Assembly (NCBI GenBank): GCA_025355485.1
Contig: JANXZP010000171.1
Location: forward strand, 1 to 18,198
Source of the DNA: Pseudomonadota bacterium
Lineage (GTDB): Bacteria; Pseudomonadota; Gammaproteobacteria; Xanthomonadales; Xanthomonadaceae
DNA: 18,198 bases
Reading direction: 5' to 3'
The position numbers and the translations under genes are program-made. Positions 1 to 6,736 of this stretch are shown here, piece by piece. Under the pieces are notes generated by a model. The model did not search any database and was not told the origin of the DNA. It saw only the letters and a program-made list of their open reading frames with translations. The number at the start of each line of letters is the position of its first letter. The first letter of the stretch is position 1.

Positions 1-84
1 GACATCGCTGAACTGGTGCGCGTCACTGCTGAAGAACGCGCGATGCGGCTGGGCGCGGTGATCGAATTCGTCGATCGTTTCTGA
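1..84 (+). CDS. C-terminal end of an unrecognised protein (partial)
   Basis: Frame 1 is open from the first base and ends at TGA 82-84, giving 27 residues that end in EFVDRF. The stretch is mixed hydrophobic and charged and looks like a helical protein tail. It is too short for me to assign a family. The next gene starts 40 bp later on the same strand, so the two could be co-transcribed. The start and most of the gene lie outside the window. Confidence 0.5.
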   Translation, partial: DIAELVRVTAEERAMRLGAVIEFVDRF

Positions 85-124
85 TTCGCTGCACCTCATT
101 CGCCGCCATCCAACCGGAGTGTCC

Positions 125-1069
125 ATGCGCCACCCACGTCTCGCCTTTGCCACGCTGGCCTTCACTCTCGCGATGCATGGCGCCATCGCCGCAACACCGG
201 CGAAAGATCCGCCGAAATACAAATCCGCGCAGGAAATCCTCGACGCCGCGCCGCCCTCCGCGTGGCGCGACTTGGATCCGCAGAACACCCTGTACCTCGA
301 TCTCGCGAGCGGCCGCGTGGTGATCGAGCTTGCGCCGCAATTCGCGCCGAAGCACGTGGCGAACATCCGCGCGCTCGCGCACGCGCATTATTTCGATGGC
401 CTCGCGATCATCCGCTCGCAGGACAATTTCGTCGTGCAATGGGGCGATCCGGACTCCGGCGAGAAGAATGAAAAACCGATCGCACCGGCGCAAGCCAAAC
501 TTCCCGCCGAATTCACGGCCCTCGCCAAAGCGCTGAACTTCCACCCACTTCCCGACAGCGACGGCTACGCGAAACAGGTCGGGTTTGTCGACGGATTCCC
601 GGCGGCGCGCGATCCATCCGACGGACAAGCCTGGTTGACGCACTGCTATGGTGTACTCGGCGCCGGTCGCGGCACGGAAGCCGACAGCAGCAACGGCAGC
701 GAGATCTACGTCGTGACCGGCCAATCGCCGCGCCAGCTCGACCGCAACATCACCACCGTGGGCCGCGTCGTGCAGGGCATCGAACTGCTTTCCGTGCTGC
801 CGCGCGGCACCGGGCCACTGGGCTTCTACGAAAAACCCGAACAGCGCGTGCCGATCAAGGCCATCCGCCTCGCCGCCGACGTGCCCGAATCCGAGCGCGT
901 CAAGCTGCAGTTGATCCGCACCGACACGCCGACCTGGGACGCGGTGGTGGAAGCGCGCCGCAACCGCCGCGACGAATGGTACAAGCGTCCGGCGGGCCAC
1001 ATCGATCTGTGTAACGTCCCGATCGCAGCACGCGCCACGCCGACGCCTGCCGCCACTCCTGCGCACTGA
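125..1069 (+). CDS. exported cyclophilin-type peptidyl-prolyl cis-trans isomerase
   Basis: A cyclophilin-family prolyl isomerase, expected to catalyse cis-trans isomerisation of Xaa-Pro bonds in the periplasm. The first ~23 residues are a signal peptide (basic start, hydrophobic core, then AIAA). The cyclophilin fold starts near residue 56 (LYLDLASGRVVIEL). The segment AIIRSQDNFVVQWGDPD holds the family's catalytic-type arginine, R97, and a QWG in place of the usual QGG. A later TVGRVVQGIELL matches the conserved C-terminal strand region. At 314 aa it is longer than E. coli PpiA (about 190), with extra sequence between the core strands and a Pro/Ala/Thr-rich tail. I chose ATG 125 because GGAG (115-118) lies 6 nt upstream. 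An in-frame GTG at 119 would have no spacing to that site. The next gene follows after 9 bp, so the pair is probably an operon. The family is clear; the substrate is unknown. Confidence 0.88.
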   Translation: MRHPRLAFATLAFTLAMHGAIAATPAKDPPKYKSAQEILDAAPPSAWRDLDPQNTLYLDLASGRVVIELAPQFAPKHVANIRALAHAHYFDGLAIIRSQDNFVVQWGDPDSGEKNEKPIAPAQAKLPAEFTALAKALNFHPLPDSDGYAKQVGFVDGFPAARDPSDGQAWLTHCYGVLGAGRGTEADSSNGSEIYVVTGQSPRQLDRNITTVGRVVQGIELLSVLPRGTGPLGFYEKPEQRVPIKAIRLAADVPESERVKLQLIRTDTPTWDAVVEARRNRRDEWYKRPAGHIDLCNVPIAARATPTPAATPAH

Positions 1070-1078
1070 CACGCGGCC

Positions 1079-4075
1079 ATGAGTCCGATGCATCCACGCC
1101 GCGCTCCGCGTGGATCATGCATTGCGGCGTTCGCATGCGCGTTGCTGGCATTGTTCGTTGCGCCGGCATCGGCGCTCGATCCGAAAGCGGACTTCAACCA
1201 CTATCGCCTCGACCGTTGGGGTGTGGATGAAGGCCTGCCGCAAATCAGCGTGCTCAGCATCACCCAGGGCCGACTGGGTTATCTATGGGTCGGAACGCAG
1301 AACGGCATCGCGCGTTTCGACGGCAATCGCTTCACCGTGTACGACCGCACCACCACCGGCGTCGACACCACCCTCGCGGGCTGCGCGCTCGCCACCGCCG
1401 ACGGGCTGATCTGGTTCGGCACGCCACGCGGCGTGCTGAAGGTCGATGGCGAAACCGTCACCGCGCTCGATGCCGGCGGCAGCTTGGTCAGCGTGGTGGA
1501 TCTGGCGCAAACCGCAGAGGGAAATCTGCTCGCGGCCAGCGAATCGGGCGTGTACACGGTCGATCGCGGACGCCTCGTCGCGATCCGCGAATTGCACGAG
1601 GCCGCGTACAGCCTGCAGCGCGACGGCGAGGACGTCTGGATCGGCGGCATGGGCGCGATCACGCGCCTGCATGCGCGCATTCCCGAACGCATTCCACTAC
1701 ACGATCCGACGCTGAAGATCCTGCATATCGCGCGCGACGGCGACGTGCTGTGGCTGGGCACGCAGACCGGATTGCGTCGCTACGATCCGCGCACCAACAC
1801 GCTGGAAAACGTCGCCGATGCTGGCGACGGCGCGATCGAAAGCCTGCTGACCGACAACGACGGCAACCTCTGGGTCGGCACGCTCGAGCGTCTGCTGCGG
1901 CGCCGGCCGGATGGCCGTTGGGAAACCGTGCAGGCCGGCGATCTGTTCGCGCATCCGTGGATCGACGCCCTGTTCGAGGACAGCGAAGGCGGCTTGTGGC
2001 TGGGCAGCCATCACGAGAGCCTGGTGCGTTTGCGCGACAGCGCGATCGCGCGCATCGGCGATCGCGAAGGCCTGGCCGATCCGTTCGCATGGAGCGTGCT
2101 GCGCGATCGCGACGGACGTTTGTTGATCGGCACCAATGCCGGACTGATGGCGGTCGGTTCCGATGGCGTTCCGCAGACGCTGGTGGCAGGCAAGGGCTTG
2201 CCGCAGACACAGGTCTACAGCCTCGCGCAGGATCCCGACGGCACCTTGTGGATCGGCACGCGCGGCGGCCTGGCGGTGTGGCGCAATGGCGCGCTCGTGG
2301 CGGCGCCAGCGCTGGCGCCGCTCAACGGCCTGCAGATCGATGCTGTGCAGCGGGTCGGCGACGACGATCACTGGATCGCGACGCTTGGTGGGCTTTACCG
2401 TTACCGCAACGGCGTGCTGCGCGCGATCGGACCGACCGGCGGCGTGCCCGCGGCGAAGGTGCGCACGATTCTTCCGCAAAGTCCCGACGATGTATTGATC
2501 GGTACCGACGCGGGCATCTTCCGCGTACAAGGCGAACGCATCACGCGCGTGCCCGGCACCGAGGCATTGGACAGCACCTTCGTCCCGCGCATGGCCTGGC
2601 TGCGTCCGGGCCTGCTCGGCATCACCACGATGGATCGCGGACTCGGCCTGCTGCGCGATGGGCATTTGCTGCTGCTCGGATCGGATACGGGCATTCCGAG
2701 CGCGAACGGCTGGGCGCTCGATATGATCGGTAGCTATCTCTACGTGACCAGCATCGACGGTGCCTACCGCATCGCGCTGTCCGACCTGCCCGATCCCGCC
2801 GCGAAACCGCCGTTCCGCTTGCGCGCGCAGGTCGTCGTCGAAGGCAGCCAGCGCAGCGGCGGCGGTCGTCGTTACGGCTGCTGCAACGGCGGCGGTGATG
2901 CGCGCACCCTGCGCGAAGGCACGCTGTTGTGGATCGCTTCGAGCGCGGGCGCGGTACGCCTGAATACCGCCGCGCTGCCGCCGCCAGCCGCACCGCCGGC
3001 GGCACGCATCGAACGAGTGCACAGCGGCGACAGGATTTATCCCGGCGATCGCACGGTGGATCTCGATGGCGAGCACCGCGACCTGGAAATCCAGTTCACC
3101 GGCCTGAGCCTGGTCGAATCCGAGCGGCTCGAATTCCGCTACTGGTTGCAGGGCTACGACGCGAACTGGAGCGATGCTTCCACGCGCCGCGTCGCGTATT
3201 ACACCCATCTGCCGCCCGGCGATTACCGCTTCCGGGTGCAGGCCAGGCCGCCGTTTGGCGCCTGGGGAATCGAGATCGCACCGCTCGCGATCCGCGTGAT
3301 CCCGTACTGGTACGAACGCGGCGTGGTGCGGATCGGCGTCGCGCTGTTCGCGTTGCTGCTGCTGGTGATTTTCGTGCAGCGGCACAACGCCGGTCTGCGC
3401 CATCGCGCACGCGAATTGCAACGCGCGGTGGACGAACGCACCGTCGCGCTGCGCGACGCGAATACGCAGCTGGAACAACTCACGCGCACCGACAGCCTGA
3501 CCGGCCTGGCCAACCGGCGCGCGCTCGACACCCATGCGCCGGGCGCCGAGCGCGACTGGATCGGCGCGGTACTGCTGATCGACCTCGATCATTTCAAGCG
3601 CGTCAACGACGAGCATGGGCACGAGCGCGGCGACCAGGTGTTGATCGCGCTGAGCGAAATCCTGCGCAGCAACACGCGCGGCGAGGATCGCGTGCTGCGC
3701 TGGGGCGGCGAGGAATTCCTGATCGTCTCGCAACGCCTCGGCATGGACGCCGCGCTGACGCTCGCCGAACGCATCCGCAGCACGCTCGCCGAACGGCGCT
3801 TCCGCGCCCACGACGGCGGCCTGCTGCGCGTGACCTGTTCGATCGGCATCGCCAGCCTGCCTGCGCATGCCGAACGCGCCGGCGACCTGGATGCGAGCAT
3901 CGCACTCGCGGATTTCGCGCTCTACCGCGCCAAGCGCACGGGCCGCGATCGGGTGTGCGCGGTCGTGCTGCCATCCGAAACATCGCCCGGCATCTCGCAA
4001 GGCGACCTGCGCGAAGAAGTTGAGCGGCTGGATACTTTGGGCAAACTGCAGTGGCGCAGTCCGTCGGATGCTTGA
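1079..4075 (+). CDS. membrane-anchored sensor diguanylate cyclase (Reg_prop propeller, Y_Y_Y, GGDEF)
   Basis: It makes cyclic di-GMP from two GTP in response to an unknown periplasmic signal. After a signal peptide (residues ~1-33) comes a long beta-propeller region built from Reg_prop-type repeats (GYLWVGTQNGIARFDG and many LWIGT/LWLGS variants, ~35-650). A Y_Y_Y domain follows (~669-735, ending LPPGDYRFRVQA), then one membrane helix (~748-768, rich in Val, Leu and Ala), a coiled-coil signalling helix (~770-803) and a GGDEF domain. The active-site motif is GGEEF at 876-880. An RxxD inhibitory site (RGED, 867-870) lies exactly five residues upstream, so product feedback is expected. A glycine-rich loop with CCNG (601-604) interrupts the propeller end. 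No EAL or HD-GYP domain is present. ATG 1079 has no clear Shine-Dalgarno site, which suggests translation coupled to the upstream gene 9 bp away; ATG 1088 is an alternative start. The c-di-GMP synthase call is firm. The signal sensed is not known. Confidence 0.93.
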   Translation: MSPMHPRRAPRGSCIAAFACALLALFVAPASALDPKADFNHYRLDRWGVDEGLPQISVLSITQGRLGYLWVGTQNGIARFDGNRFTVYDRTTTGVDTTLAGCALATADGLIWFGTPRGVLKVDGETVTALDAGGSLVSVVDLAQTAEGNLLAASESGVYTVDRGRLVAIRELHEAAYSLQRDGEDVWIGGMGAITRLHARIPERIPLHDPTLKILHIARDGDVLWLGTQTGLRRYDPRTNTLENVADAGDGAIESLLTDNDGNLWVGTLERLLRRRPDGRWETVQAGDLFAHPWIDALFEDSEGGLWLGSHHESLVRLRDSAIARIGDREGLADPFAWSVLRDRDGRLLIGTNAGLMAVGSDGVPQTLVAGKGLPQTQVYSLAQDPDGTLWIGTRGGLAVWRNGALVAAPALAPLNGLQIDAVQRVGDDDHWIATLGGLYRYRNGVLRAIGPTGGVPAAKVRTILPQSPDDVLIGTDAGIFRVQGERITRVPGTEALDSTFVPRMAWLRPGLLGITTMDRGLGLLRDGHLLLLGSDTGIPSANGWALDMIGSYLYVTSIDGAYRIALSDLPDPAAKPPFRLRAQVVVEGSQRSGGGRRYGCCNGGGDARTLREGTLLWIASSAGAVRLNTAALPPPAAPPAARIERVHSGDRIYPGDRTVDLDGEHRDLEIQFTGLSLVESERLEFRYWLQGYDANWSDASTRRVAYYTHLPPGDYRFRVQARPPFGAWGIEIAPLAIRVIPYWYERGVVRIGVALFALLLLVIFVQRHNAGLRHRARELQRAVDERTVALRDANTQLEQLTRTDSLTGLANRRALDTHAPGAERDWIGAVLLIDLDHFKRVNDEHGHERGDQVLIALSEILRSNTRGEDRVLRWGGEEFLIVSQRLGMDAALTLAERIRSTLAERRFRAHDGGLLRVTCSIGIASLPAHAERAGDLDASIALADFALYRAKRTGRDRVCAVVLPSETSPGISQGDLREEVERLDTLGKLQWRSPSDA

Positions 4076-4105
4076 GTCACGGTGCGAAGCAACAACCGCT
4101 GCGGA

Positions 4106-5134
4106 TTAGCCCAAACGTCCGCCAATCAATTGCCCGATCGCGAACGTCAGCGCGCCCGCACCGCCGCCGATCAGCAGCATGCGCAACCCGCTGCGCAACG
4201 CGCGACGCCCGGTGAACAGGCTCATTGCGGCGCCGGTCCCGAACAGGCCCGACGCCGCGAGCGACGCGCCGATCCATGCCGCGCTGGGCAGTTTCGCGCC
4301 CACGAAGAACGGCAGTAGCGGCACCAGCGCGCCGATCGCGAACGAGACGAACGAGAACACCGCCGCACCGTATGGCGAACCGAGCTCCTGCGGATTCAAT
4401 CCCAGTTCCTCGCGCGCCAGTGCGTCGAGCGCGTTTTCCGGATTGGAGATCAGCGTGTGTGCCATGCGCCGCGCTTCGTCCAGCGGCAGGCCACGCGCTT
4501 CGTAGATCAGCGCGAGTTCCTCGGCTTCTGCTTCCGGATATTCCTTGAGTTCGTCGGCCTCGAGCGCGATCTGGTATTCGTACATCTCGCGCTGCGAACT
4601 CACCGAAACGAATTCGCCCGCGGCCATCGCCATCGCGCCCGCGAGCATGCCCGCGATGCCGGTCGTGAGTACCGTTGCATTCGCCACGTTCGCGCCGACC
4701 ACGCCGAGGATCAGGCTCGCGTTCGATACCAGCCCGTCGTTGACGCCGAAGATCGCCGCGCGCAGGTTGCCGCCGCCGACGCTGCGATGGCCGCGACCGA
4801 TCTCGTCAACCGAGGTCGGCATCGCATGGCCTCCGACTTCCGCAGCGCTGTACGCCGACAGTCCGCGCACCTTGATCGCGGCGAGCGCGGTGCGCATGCG
4901 GCGCGGCCCGATCCTGCGCGCGAGCGCGATCACCAACCGCGCACGCAGCGACGGCGCGAACGCCGGCAATGTTTGCGTTCCGATGTTCTTTTCCCATTGC
5001 AAGGCCTGTGCATCGGCTTCGTGCGCGAGTTTGGCGAACAGCGCGGAAATCCGCGGCTCGCTTTCGGCTTTCGCGAGTTCGCGATACAGCCAGCCCGACT
5101 GCTTTTCCTCGTGCCAGCTTTCCAGTCCGCTCAT
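4106..5134 (-). CDS. VIT1/CCC1-family metal transporter with ferritin-like N-terminal region
   Basis: A VIT/CCC1-type membrane protein, a family that moves Fe2+ or Mn2+ out of the cytoplasm. Residues 1 to ~110 form a soluble helical region resembling the ferritin-like/rubrerythrin-related part found in MbfA-like members (WHEEKQSGWLYRELAKAE at the start). The VIT domain begins at about 120 with NLRAAIFGVNDGLVSNASL. A cytosolic loop rich in Glu follows (KEYPEAEAEELALIYEARG), typical of the metal-collecting helices of VIT1. The C-terminal half has hydrophobic, glycine-rich helices (about five membrane segments in all). Full length is 342 aa, with nothing truncated. It starts one base after the stop of the TfoX-like gene, so the two are co-transcribed and probably translationally coupled. 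It is convergent with the diguanylate cyclase (30 bp between stops, no evident terminator). Whether iron, manganese or both are moved cannot be read from the sequence. Confidence 0.88.
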   Translation of the reverse strand: MSGLESWHEEKQSGWLYRELAKAESEPRISALFAKLAHEADAQALQWEKNIGTQTLPAFAPSLRARLVIALARRIGPRRMRTALAAIKVRGLSAYSAAEVGGHAMPTSVDEIGRGHRSVGGGNLRAAIFGVNDGLVSNASLILGVVGANVANATVLTTGIAGMLAGAMAMAAGEFVSVSSQREMYEYQIALEADELKEYPEAEAEELALIYEARGLPLDEARRMAHTLISNPENALDALAREELGLNPQELGSPYGAAVFSFVSFAIGALVPLLPFFVGAKLPSAAWIGASLAASGLFGTGAAMSLFTGRRALRSGLRMLLIGGGAGALTFAIGQLIGGRLG

Positions 5135-5135
5135 G

Positions 5136-5591
5136 TCAACGCTCTCTTCGTGTGCGCTTCGCCGCAGGCTTCGCTTTTTTCGCGACGGCCTCGCGGTTCG
5201 TCAGGGATTTCGGCTTAGGCTTGGCTTCCCCGCGCTTTGCCGATGGCATCGTCTTCTTCGCGGAAGCCTTGCGCCGTACCGCTTCCAGCGCAAATTTCGC
5301 CCATAGCGCCATGGCTTCCGGCGAATCCAGCGCGTCCTCGGGCACCGACCAGTAACTCATCGCCACCGGGCCGTTTTTTGACGGATAGCTGAATGGCGCG
5401 TTGCCAGTCGCGATGAATCGCGATTCGGTCAACGCATCGGCCTTCATATACAGCCGGCCTTCCACCACAATGCCGATGATAATGCCGTCCACGTAGACGC
5501 CCCAGCCGCCGAACATTGCGCGCGCCGAAATCTTGCCGACCGGCTCGAGCAATTCGTGCAAATACGCGATGAAATCCTCGTCCTTGCGCAT
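5136..5591 (-). CDS. TfoX N-terminal domain protein with Lys/Ala/Pro-rich basic tail
   Basis: A 151-aa protein whose first ~105 residues match the TfoX N-terminal domain: AYLHELLEPVGKISARAMFGGWGVYVDG, then a strand-rich core with RLYMKAD and YWSVPEDALDSPEAMALWAKFALEA. TfoX/Sxy proteins act in competence regulation, but stand-alone TfoX-N proteins are common and mostly uncharacterised. The separate TfoX-C domain is absent. Instead, residues ~107-151 are a Lys/Arg/Ala/Pro tail ending in KRTRRER, similar in composition to histone-H1-like DNA-binding tails. I chose the start at 5591 because GAGG lies about 8 nt upstream. A longer frame reaching 5711 would overlap the divergent gene at 5671 and adds no family sequence. 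The stop is one base before the start of the VIT transporter. Function is unknown; nucleic-acid binding by the tail is inference. Confidence 0.82.
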   Translation of the reverse strand: MRKDEDFIAYLHELLEPVGKISARAMFGGWGVYVDGIIIGIVVEGRLYMKADALTESRFIATGNAPFSYPSKNGPVAMSYWSVPEDALDSPEAMALWAKFALEAVRRKASAKKTMPSAKRGEAKPKPKSLTNREAVAKKAKPAAKRTRRER

Positions 5592-5670
5592 GTCGTTTTC
5601 CTCGATGCGGGATGCGCAGTGTGCGCCGTCGGGCGCGCCGCGGTCGAGCCGCGCGTGGGACAATGCACGC

Positions 5671-5976
5671 ATGTCCGCCATCCTCGACGCCACGGCTCCC
5701 GTCGCCTGCACAGATTGCCAGGCCTGCTGCTGCCAGTTGCCGGTGCTGCTGCTGCCCGGCGACGATCCGCCCGGGTACTACATCGACGTCGACACGCACG
5801 GCTCGATGATCATGGGCAAGGCCGACGACGGCTGGTGCCTTGCGCTGGATCGCGACACGATGCGTTGCACGATCTATGCGCAACGTCCGTGGGTGTGCCG
5901 CGCATTCGCGATGGCCAGCGACGATTGCCGCGAAGTCCGCGCCGACTGGCGGCGGATCGCGCTCACGCTGACCTGA
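5671..5976 (+). CDS. YkgJ-type cysteine-cluster protein
   Basis: A 101-aa cysteine-rich protein of the YkgJ/UPF0153 type (zinc- or iron-chelating cluster domain, exact metal and role unknown). The ligands are C13, C16, C19, C20 and C21 near the N-terminus (CTDCQACCC), then C56, C66, C76 and C86, including the family-like RCTIYAQRPWVCRAF. There is no signal peptide, so it is cytosolic. The start at ATG 5671 has GGGA ~10 nt upstream; the frame is open back to 5533 but that part is antisense to the TfoX gene. It diverges from the TfoX-like gene across 79 bp, which must hold both promoters; I cannot identify either. The GIY-YIG gene follows after 33 bp on the same strand, so they may share a transcript. 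Confidence 0.8.
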   Translation: MSAILDATAPVACTDCQACCCQLPVLLLPGDDPPGYYIDVDTHGSMIMGKADDGWCLALDRDTMRCTIYAQRPWVCRAFAMASDDCREVRADWRRIALTLT

Positions 5977-6009
5977 CCAAATTGAACTGATCGTGCCGGA
6001 TTGATCGCG

Positions 6010-6309
6010 ATGAGCTGGTTCGTCTATGTGCTTGAATGCCGCGACGGCAGCCTGTACACCGGCATCGCGATCGACGTCGCCAAACGCTACGCCCTGCACA
6101 TCGCCGGCAAGGGCGCGCGCTACACGCGCTCGCATCCGCCCGCGCGCGTGCTGGTGCAATTCGCCTATCCGGATCGTTCGAGCGCATCGAAAGCCGAATA
6201 CGCGATCAAGCGACTCGCGCCCGAAGACAAGCGTGCGTTGTGCGCTGGCGACATCGGCATCGAGGTTATCGACGCCGCGATCGCGGCAAACGAACGCACG
6301 CCGGACTAG
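6010..6309 (+). CDS. GIY-YIG nuclease superfamily protein (YhbQ/URI type)
   Basis: A 99-aa single-domain GIY-YIG protein. The GIY half appears as YVLEC (residues 6-10) and the YIG half as YTG (16-18). The family's catalytic-type residues follow: R26 and H30 in AKRYALHIAGKGARYTRSH, and E63 in SKAEYAIK, the metal-binding glutamate position. Proteins of this small class are structure-specific DNA endonucleases or of unknown role. All key residues look intact, so an active nuclease is plausible. I chose ATG 6010. The frame extends to a TTG at 6001 without a better ribosome site, and the upstream sequence has only a weak GGA. The gene ends convergent to cusF, 76 bp away. Confidence 0.85.
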   Translation: MSWFVYVLECRDGSLYTGIAIDVAKRYALHIAGKGARYTRSHPPARVLVQFAYPDRSSASKAEYAIKRLAPEDKRALCAGDIGIEVIDAAIAANERTPD

Positions 6310-6385
6310 GGATTGCCTTTCATCAACGCCGGCAGCACGAACGCAAACGTCGCACCGGTCGCGCAGGCGGTCAGGTGCAGCGATC
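6306..6385 (-). pseudogene. possible relic: C-terminal tail of a sensor histidine kinase
   Basis: The strip between the GIY-YIG gene and cusF is open on the minus strand and ends with TAG at 6308-6306. It reads SLHLTACATGATFAFVLP followed by ALMKGNP. The pattern of alternating hydrophobics, then TGATFAFVLP, is the classic end of a histidine-kinase ATPase domain (a glycine, then F-x-F-x-LP near the C-terminus). The resemblance begins right at the cusF stop codon. Going further upstream, the frame is buried in cusF and reads nothing kinase-like. There is no start codon or body, so it cannot be a gene. I read it as what is left of a kinase gene after a deletion, or after the cus block moved in. 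The match is short and could be chance. Confidence 0.42.
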
Positions 6386-6736
6386 TCACTTCATCGACGC
6401 GATGCGGGTGAGGGTCGCATCCATGTCCTTGGATACGAACTCGAACTCCACCTGTTGCCCTACATGGACGCTAACCAGTTGTTTTGGTGTGGCCTTGAAC
6501 GCCATGGTCATCGCAGGCCACTTGAGAGCCTTCACGGGGCCGTGAGAGATGGTGATCTTGCCGGCTTTCGTGTCAACGATTTTGACCGTACCCGTTGCCG
6601 ATGCCTTAGCGCCAATGGCAGTTGCCTTCGTCTGCAGGCCATGCGCACTCGCATGGTTCGGGTTATCGGCACTGCTCGGCTGCTGCAGGGAGGCTGTCAA
6701 CATCGCGGCAATGATCAGGGCAGTCTGAATTTTCAC
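6386..6736 (-). CDS. cusF: CusF-like periplasmic copper/silver-binding protein
   Basis: A 116-aa periplasmic metallochaperone that hands Cu(I)/Ag(I) to the CusCBA pump. It has a signal peptide (~1-23, ending around SSA), a linker, then the CusF OB-fold domain. The ligand set is complete: H65 (TISHGPV), W73, M76 and M78 in KWPAMTMAF. The spacing of 8, 3 and 2 residues equals that of E. coli CusF H36, W44, M47 and M49, including the tryptophan that caps the metal by cation-pi contact. The start is GTG 6736, with AGGAGA ~6 nt upstream. No ATG fits: the first internal ATG lies inside the signal peptide. The GTG overlaps the cusA stop (GTGA, 4 nt), so translation is probably coupled. Here cusF is last in the operon, after cusA, unlike the E. 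coli order C-F-B-A. Confidence 0.93.
   Translation of the reverse strand: MKIQTALIIAAMLTASLQQPSSADNPNHASAHGLQTKATAIGAKASATGTVKIVDTKAGKITISHGPVKALKWPAMTMAFKATPKQLVSVHVGQQVEFEFVSKDMDATLTRIASMK

Noticed and set aside
1697..4000. 767-codon open frame on the minus strand across the diguanylate cyclase
   Set aside because: Its translation is Arg/Ala/Gln/His-rich with no family sequence, and it mirrors a clearly coding frame with propeller, Y_Y_Y and GGDEF domains. It is an effect of high GC on stop codons.
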